A DNA stretch of 8,575 nucleotides from contig JAIFKN010000031.1 of NCBI GenBank assembly GCA_020049615.1, positions 1 to 8,575 of the forward strand, read 5' to 3'. Source of the stretch: a bacterium (lineage in GTDB: Bacteria; Planctomycetota; UBA11346). The notes under the pieces are model-generated. The model did no database searches, was not told where the DNA came from, and saw only the letters and a program-made list of their open reading frames with translations. This document shows positions 6,501 through 8,575 of this stretch, piece by piece; the stretch's first letter is position 1, and every line of letters begins with the position of its first letter. A program made the position numbers and the translations under genes.

Positions 6501-7215
6501 CCGGCACGGTGATCGCCGGACCTTCCCAGGCCTCGTTGCCGTCGCGCCACAGCAGCCTGGCGGGGGCGGGCGGCTGCTCCCCGGGGGCCAGGCGCAGGAC
6601 CCATCGGGCAGGTCCACGCGCGCGCCAGCGGCCGGCGGCATCGGGCGAGCCGGACTGGTCGAGGAACAGCGGCCAGTACCGCCCTGCCGCATCGCGCAGT
6701 TCGAGTTCCCCCTGCTCGCCGCGGAACCCGCCCGCTAGACGCAGCCGCCATTCCCGCCACGGGCCGACCTCGACCAGGCCGTTCTCGGACAGGACGACGG
6801 TGAACTGCGGCGAACTGCTCGGCATGGCGATGGTCTGGACCCGCGCCTGGGCCTCGCCGGTCCAGCCATGCACGGCGAGTTCGAGGCCGGCGACGGCGCT
6901 GACCGCATCGGCGCCGAGCGGCCCGTCCTTGCCCGACCATGAGCCGGCATCGAGCCCGACCACGCCGCCGACGCGCCGTTCGCCGGCCGAGATGCGCAGC
7001 GGATCGGCCAGGGCGTAACGCCGGCCATCGGCAGCGATCAGGCGCAACTCGATCCAGCAATCGGTCTCGTCAGCGGCGTCGCGGGCCGCATCGAGGCGCA
7101 GAGCGGCAACCCCGGCCAGGGCGTCGCAGGACAGGGTCAGCGGCTCGGACGTGGTCAGGCGCCATTCCGCCGCCGACAGTGCGGCGACCAGGGCCAGGAG
7201 CAGTGCGGACCTCAT
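3529..7215 (-). CDS. Secreted multidomain DUF5060 glycoside hydrolase (clan GH-A-like)
   Basis: A 1228-residue exported enzyme, probably hydrolysing an unidentified polysaccharide. Residues 1-16 are a signal peptide (MRSALLLALVAALSAA). Residues 441-605 form a carbohydrate-binding-like beta-sandwich. DUF5060 spans about 608-735, with NPYDPDYADVIGEIEGPDG at 641-659. The TIM barrel spans about 745-1130, beginning FWYPIGINLRSP (756-767). The likely acid/base is Glu943 in AWSLCSELE and the likely nucleophile Glu1059 in LLGEWGGHW; the usual Asn before the acid/base is Ser942. A Trp-rich strand FWWWLWLD (1094-1101) follows. About 1135-1228 is a beta-sandwich tail. Residues 17-440 look like a degenerate copy of the same module. 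The start at 7215 is preferred over an ATG at 7299 because it follows GGAGG by 4 nt, overlaps the upstream stop as ATGA, and exposes the signal peptide. GH family number and substrate cannot be assigned. Confidence 0.85.
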   Translation of the reverse strand: MRSALLLALVAALSAAEWRLTTSEPLTLSCDALAGVAALRLDAARDAADETDCWIELRLIAADGRRYALADPLRISAGERRVGGVVGLDAGSWSGKDGPLGADAVSAVAGLELAVHGWTGEAQARVQTIAMPSSSPQFTVVLSENGLVEVGPWREWRLRLAGGFRGEQGELELRDAAGRYWPLFLDQSGSPDAAGRWRARGPARWVLRLAPGEQPPAPARLLWRDGNEAWEGPAITVPDAVSVHEAAAGMAVGVLPLPQAEAWSGMACALVDGSWRRLGQREVPKALAPVLAWRQGWTGFRGPDSVSWPQAAALDRALVVGVEAIDLLPAGLADEQGPFRFGLSPWTGGEGPWHAPRDLWASEAPWKAWRAQARVVLARSRAAPSLAMWSLGAVRSANDDGQRQRLQTLASDLAQMVARYDRRPLLARHAQLVSFARTDPQGTWFSFADQAGGWSQGPPPLFGPVQRDPNGSDGSGCITVPVAPGDGVRLAGAQVALDINLFNLDRLELDAALDGGGEATLYAWATDHHHRWWQQRLGVIPGDGGWQTLGLDATTGWACAAGEAQWSADLRRRIRAFGVVAYVRGAAGQARLRLDRLRRLGWATEVASSTLTIRDLVPGPAALARWQPITASFDLSQQTQNPYDPDYADVIGEIEGPDGQRRRHPAYWFEPQRLDFDGKAERVVAAGSGSWRWRWTPPTPGAWRWRLVARIKVRDTWQNCESDWRTATISTEEGGMPTVGLDAADPRWFADADGRFWYPIGINLRSPGDERQDGDLARERALTPVSEEPAAIRGWNSIDWQRLGTRAYERWFPLMRANGMDWARVWMSPWWCGLEWRRDWDDYGGLTWFSQANAARMDRVMELAAANRIYVQVELMNHGMVGEHADRQWADSPYNALNGGPCRHVAEWFRSQEVWKLHAKRLRYTLARWGWCSNLAAWSLCSELEFTGTFDQETRRNDYGFSPGLQAWLEKSLTWMRENDPVPGRLTTMHWSHPWAAPQHWRTPGLGFNNSNAYTAFMDFDPTLGNGLKGRRDLPLALDSYLNRVFSPDELRRPTLLGEWGGHWSDNEPWVLRGELRTGVWLQAVTPYAGNTGFWWWLWLDITDRWGQYKAVAAFMQGEERRGIAWTPIQPRVAGSRLLAQGMRSDRAIRLYVWPRGMDQDHRRAQANGGDALIDGVAAGSRWRVQRYDAGSGEVVAERELAADATGRLRLTVAAPSPDAVFKLDRLP
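3532..5895 (-). repeat. Intact C-terminal copy of the hydrolase module (copy B)
   Basis: Encodes residues 441-1228. Domain order is carbohydrate-binding-like sandwich, DUF5060, complete GH-A-like barrel with Glu943 and Glu1059, and C-terminal sandwich. This is the copy expected to be catalytic. The sandwich pair also aligns: G87-L-D-A...W93 then G120-E-A-Q-A-R in copy A corresponds to G550-L-D-A...W557 then G588-Q-A-R in copy B. Confidence 0.6.
5896..7167 (-). repeat. Degenerate N-terminal copy of the hydrolase module (copy A)
   Basis: Encodes residues 17-440 of the hydrolase. It repeats in order the domains of residues 441-1000: a beta-sandwich (17-135), a DUF5060-like sandwich (about 138-245) and the first part of a GH-A barrel (about 248-436). 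By-eye alignment to the second copy gives W293-R-x-G-W297 / W836-R-x-D-W840, L314-D-R / M857-D-R, S344-P-W / S892-P-Y, W366-K / W915-K, L377-A-R / L926-A-R and W389-S-L / W938-S-L. Several spacings are identical (21, 11 and 12 residues). The acid/base position is Val394, and the equivalent of the nucleophile-bearing last third of the barrel is absent. A divergent protein-level repeat, not a DNA repeat. Confidence 0.65.
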
Positions 7216-8129
7216 GCCGCCTCCAGGGCGACGGACGCCACCTGATCGACGGTCGGCCAGCCGGCGGCGTCGCCGACGGTACGGGCGCTCGGCGACCACG
7301 GCCGGGTGCGGCCGGGGTCGCTGACCCCGAACACGCCGACCACGGAGGCGCCGCAGGCGGCGGCCAGGTGCATCGGCCCGCTGTCATTGGCCACGACCAC
7401 GCGCGCATCGGCCATCACGGAAGCATACGCCCCGACGCCGAGGCCGTTGCACAGGATCACGTCGGGCAGGGCGGCGCGCATCGCCGCCTCCTCGCCGGGA
7501 CCAGGGCAGGCGACCACTGGGCCGCGCTCCGCGAGCAGGCGCGCCAACAGGCGGAAACCGGGCCACTGCTTGCTCTGGCCATGGATCCGTCCGACCGCTA
7601 GGGGCGCGACCACGCAGTACCGCCCGGCGACGCCGGCCCGGGCCAGCGCGGCGGCGGCCTCAGCGCGGTGCCGCTCGGCCAGGCGCAGGCCGAGGCTGGC
7701 CGGCGGGTCCGCCGGCGGACACCAGGCACCGGCGACCTGCCAGAACGCCTCGACCTCATGACTGCCCGGCACGCGATGGATGCTCCTGCCAAGCAATGCG
7801 CTGCGCAGGCCGCCGTGACCGGCAGCCGCGACGCCGGCGAGCCGCATGCGCAGGGCGGAGCCGAACGAGTTGGGGAACAGCACGCCGCGGCGGGCCCCGC
7901 AAGCGCGGATCACGCCCGCATCGGCCCGCCAGGAGCCGGAGAGCTTCTCCACCCGGTCCGGTTCGGCCGCGAGCAGATCCTTCGCCCAGCCCTTGCCGAA
8001 GCAGGCGAGCGAGAACCCAGCGCTGCGCAGCCGGCTCAGCGCCGGCAGGGCCATGCAGGCATCACCCAGCCAGTTGGGGAGGCGGACGGCCAGGGTCTCT
8101 CCAGCCGAGGCCCTACAATCCAAGCACAT
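7212..8129 (-). CDS. Glycosyltransferase family 9, ADP-heptose:LPS heptosyltransferase-like
   Basis: A cytoplasmic GT9 enzyme, likely transferring heptose from ADP-heptose to the LPS inner core (WaaF/RfaF-like), or another sugar to a glycan. From the ATG at 8129 it is 305 residues. Visible motifs are RLPNWLGDACMALPAL (16-31), the canonical start of WaaF-type proteins; FPNSFGSALRMRLAG (85-99); KQWP (187-190); and the nucleotide-sugar site ANDSGPMHLAAACG (247-260), followed by VFGVSDPGRTRPWSP (266-280). The length is somewhat below the usual ~340. The start is uncertain: the ATG at 8129 overlaps dapB by 17 nt and adds about 12 residues before the conserved beta-strand. A TTG at 8123, or a CTG at 8093 preceded by GGAGAG, is also possible; the CTG would leave a 19-bp gap after dapB. 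The frame stays open to 8429, but that part is read through dapB and is spurious. Its stop overlaps the hydrolase ATG. Exact acceptor and sugar are not shown. Confidence 0.85.
   Translation of the reverse strand: MCLDCRASAGETLAVRLPNWLGDACMALPALSRLRSAGFSLACFGKGWAKDLLAAEPDRVEKLSGSWRADAGVIRACGARRGVLFPNSFGSALRMRLAGVAAAGHGGLRSALLGRSIHRVPGSHEVEAFWQVAGAWCPPADPPASLGLRLAERHRAEAAAALARAGVAGRYCVVAPLAVGRIHGQSKQWPGFRLLARLLAERGPVVACPGPGEEAAMRAALPDVILCNGLGVGAYASVMADARVVVANDSGPMHLAAACGASVVGVFGVSDPGRTRPWSPSARTVGDAAGWPTVDQVASVALEAA
7220..7224 (-). promoter_or_regulatory. Ribosome binding site of the glycoside hydrolase gene
   Basis: GGAGG sits 4 nt before the ATG at 7215, inside the last codons of the heptosyltransferase gene. 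With the ATGA start/stop overlap at 7212-7215 it supports this start over the in-frame ATG at 7299. Confidence 0.6.
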
Positions 8130-8575
8130 CCCGCATGGTGTAGCGGCCCGGTTTGGCCGCGGCGAGGAATGTTGCAGCACGCAGGGCGCCGCGGGCGAAG
8201 ATGTCGCGAGTATGCGCGAGATGGCCGAGCTGGATGCGCTCGCCATTGCCGACGAACCACACCGTGTGGTCGCCGACCACATCGCCCATGCGCAGGGCGT
8301 GGATGCCGATCTCGCCCTTGCGGCGGGCGCCGGTCTGCCCTTCGCGGCCGTAGACGTGGTCGGCGCGGCTGCGGCCGGTGGCGGCGGTGATGGCGTCGGC
8401 CAGGGCGAAGGCGGTGCCGGACGGGGCATCCTGCTTCTGGTTGTGGTGCGCCTCGGTGAGCTCGATGTCGTAGTCGGTCCCCAACGCCTTGGCCAGGCGC
8501 GCGGCGACGTCGAGCAGCACGTTGACCCCGACGCTCATGTTGCCGGCATGCATGCAGGCGATGCGCTTGGCTGCC
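8113..8575 (-). CDS. dapB: 4-hydroxy-tetrahydrodipicolinate reductase, C-terminal part (5' end outside window)
   Basis: The last 153 residues of DapB, which reduces the dihydrodipicolinate precursor with NAD(P)H in lysine and diaminopimelate synthesis (peptidoglycan precursor). The piece is the catalytic/tetramerisation domain. Visible are AGNMSVGVNVLL (equivalent to E. coli FAANFSVGVNVM), the active-site block EAHHNQKQDAPSGTA with the catalytic His-His and Lys, REGQTGARRKGEIGIHALR with the substrate-binding region, GDHTVWFVGNGERIQLGH, and the end YTMRDVLGL. The N-terminal Rossmann domain (roughly the first 100 residues) lies to the right of the window. The frame is open to the edge, so the ATG at 8553 is internal and not the start. 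Stop is TAG at 8113-8115. It is the first visible gene of the operon that continues into the heptosyltransferase gene. Confidence 0.95.
   Translation of the reverse strand, partial: AAKRIACMHAGNMSVGVNVLLDVAARLAKALGTDYDIELTEAHHNQKQDAPSGTAFALADAITAATGRSRADHVYGREGQTGARRKGEIGIHALRMGDVVGDHTVWFVGNGERIQLGHLAHTRDIFARGALRAATFLAAAKPGRYTMRDVLGL

Noticed and set aside
5285..7060. A 591-residue minus-strand frame inside the hydrolase gene
   Set aside because: Arg-rich, low-complexity translation in a shifted frame; no domain, and the overlapping frame holds a coherent protein.
7216..7299. A 28-residue N-terminal extension of the hydrolase starting at 7299
   Set aside because: It would precede the signal peptide with an Arg-rich stretch and overlap the heptosyltransferase by 88 nt; the ATG at 7215 has a Shine-Dalgarno and a coupled overlap.
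8130..8429. A 100-residue N-terminal extension of the heptosyltransferase
   Set aside because: It lies inside dapB in another frame, is Pro/Ala/Ser-rich, and precedes the conserved GT9 N-terminus.
1..8575. CRISPR arrays, insertion sequences, tRNA or rRNA genes, defence or toxin-antitoxin systems
   Set aside because: I looked on both strands and saw no regular direct repeats, transposase motifs, RNA-gene signatures or defence-protein motifs.

Overview
This is a GC-rich bacterial window in which every supported gene lies on the minus strand, so the genes read from right to left. A heptosyltransferase-like enzyme, three Sec-type signal peptides (cleavage regions ending ...SAA or ...HAA) and a predicted outer-membrane barrel indicate a diderm bacterium with an LPS-like envelope. 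A DUF5060 glycoside hydrolase beside envelope genes would suit the Planctomycetota/Verrucomicrobiota group, while the DUF3015/DUF4105 pair is familiar from Pseudomonadota. The phylum cannot be fixed from the sequence alone.

Right part (8575 to 2717): a tightly packed run of four genes, very probably one operon. It begins with the 3' part of dapB (lysine/diaminopimelate synthesis, cut by the window edge). A GT9 heptosyltransferase-like gene overlaps the end of dapB. Next is a 1228-residue secreted glycoside hydrolase, whose ATG overlaps the previous stop as ATGA. Last is a YkgJ-like cysteine-cluster protein, whose GTG overlaps the previous stop as GTGA. The overlaps suggest translational coupling.

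Middle and left part (2716 to 187): a 99-bp gap holds a good sigma70-type promoter with a set of CAAGT/ACTTG half-sites. It drives a small secreted DUF3015 protein, followed by a very strong intrinsic terminator (13-bp perfect stem, 4-nt loop, U-tract). About 30 bp beyond the terminator starts a 618-residue DUF4105 protein with a predicted C-terminal outer-membrane barrel, so it may be expressed only by readthrough. The last 186 bp hold no gene but contain five closely packed inverted repeats.

The most notable observation is inside the large hydrolase. Its first ~425 mature residues look like a degenerate, truncated copy of the module that follows (carbohydrate-binding-like domain, DUF5060-like domain, start of a GH-A barrel). 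Signature residues recur at nearly identical spacing, but the acid/base glutamate position is valine and the part that would hold the nucleophile is missing. No defence system, mobile element, CRISPR array or RNA gene was seen.
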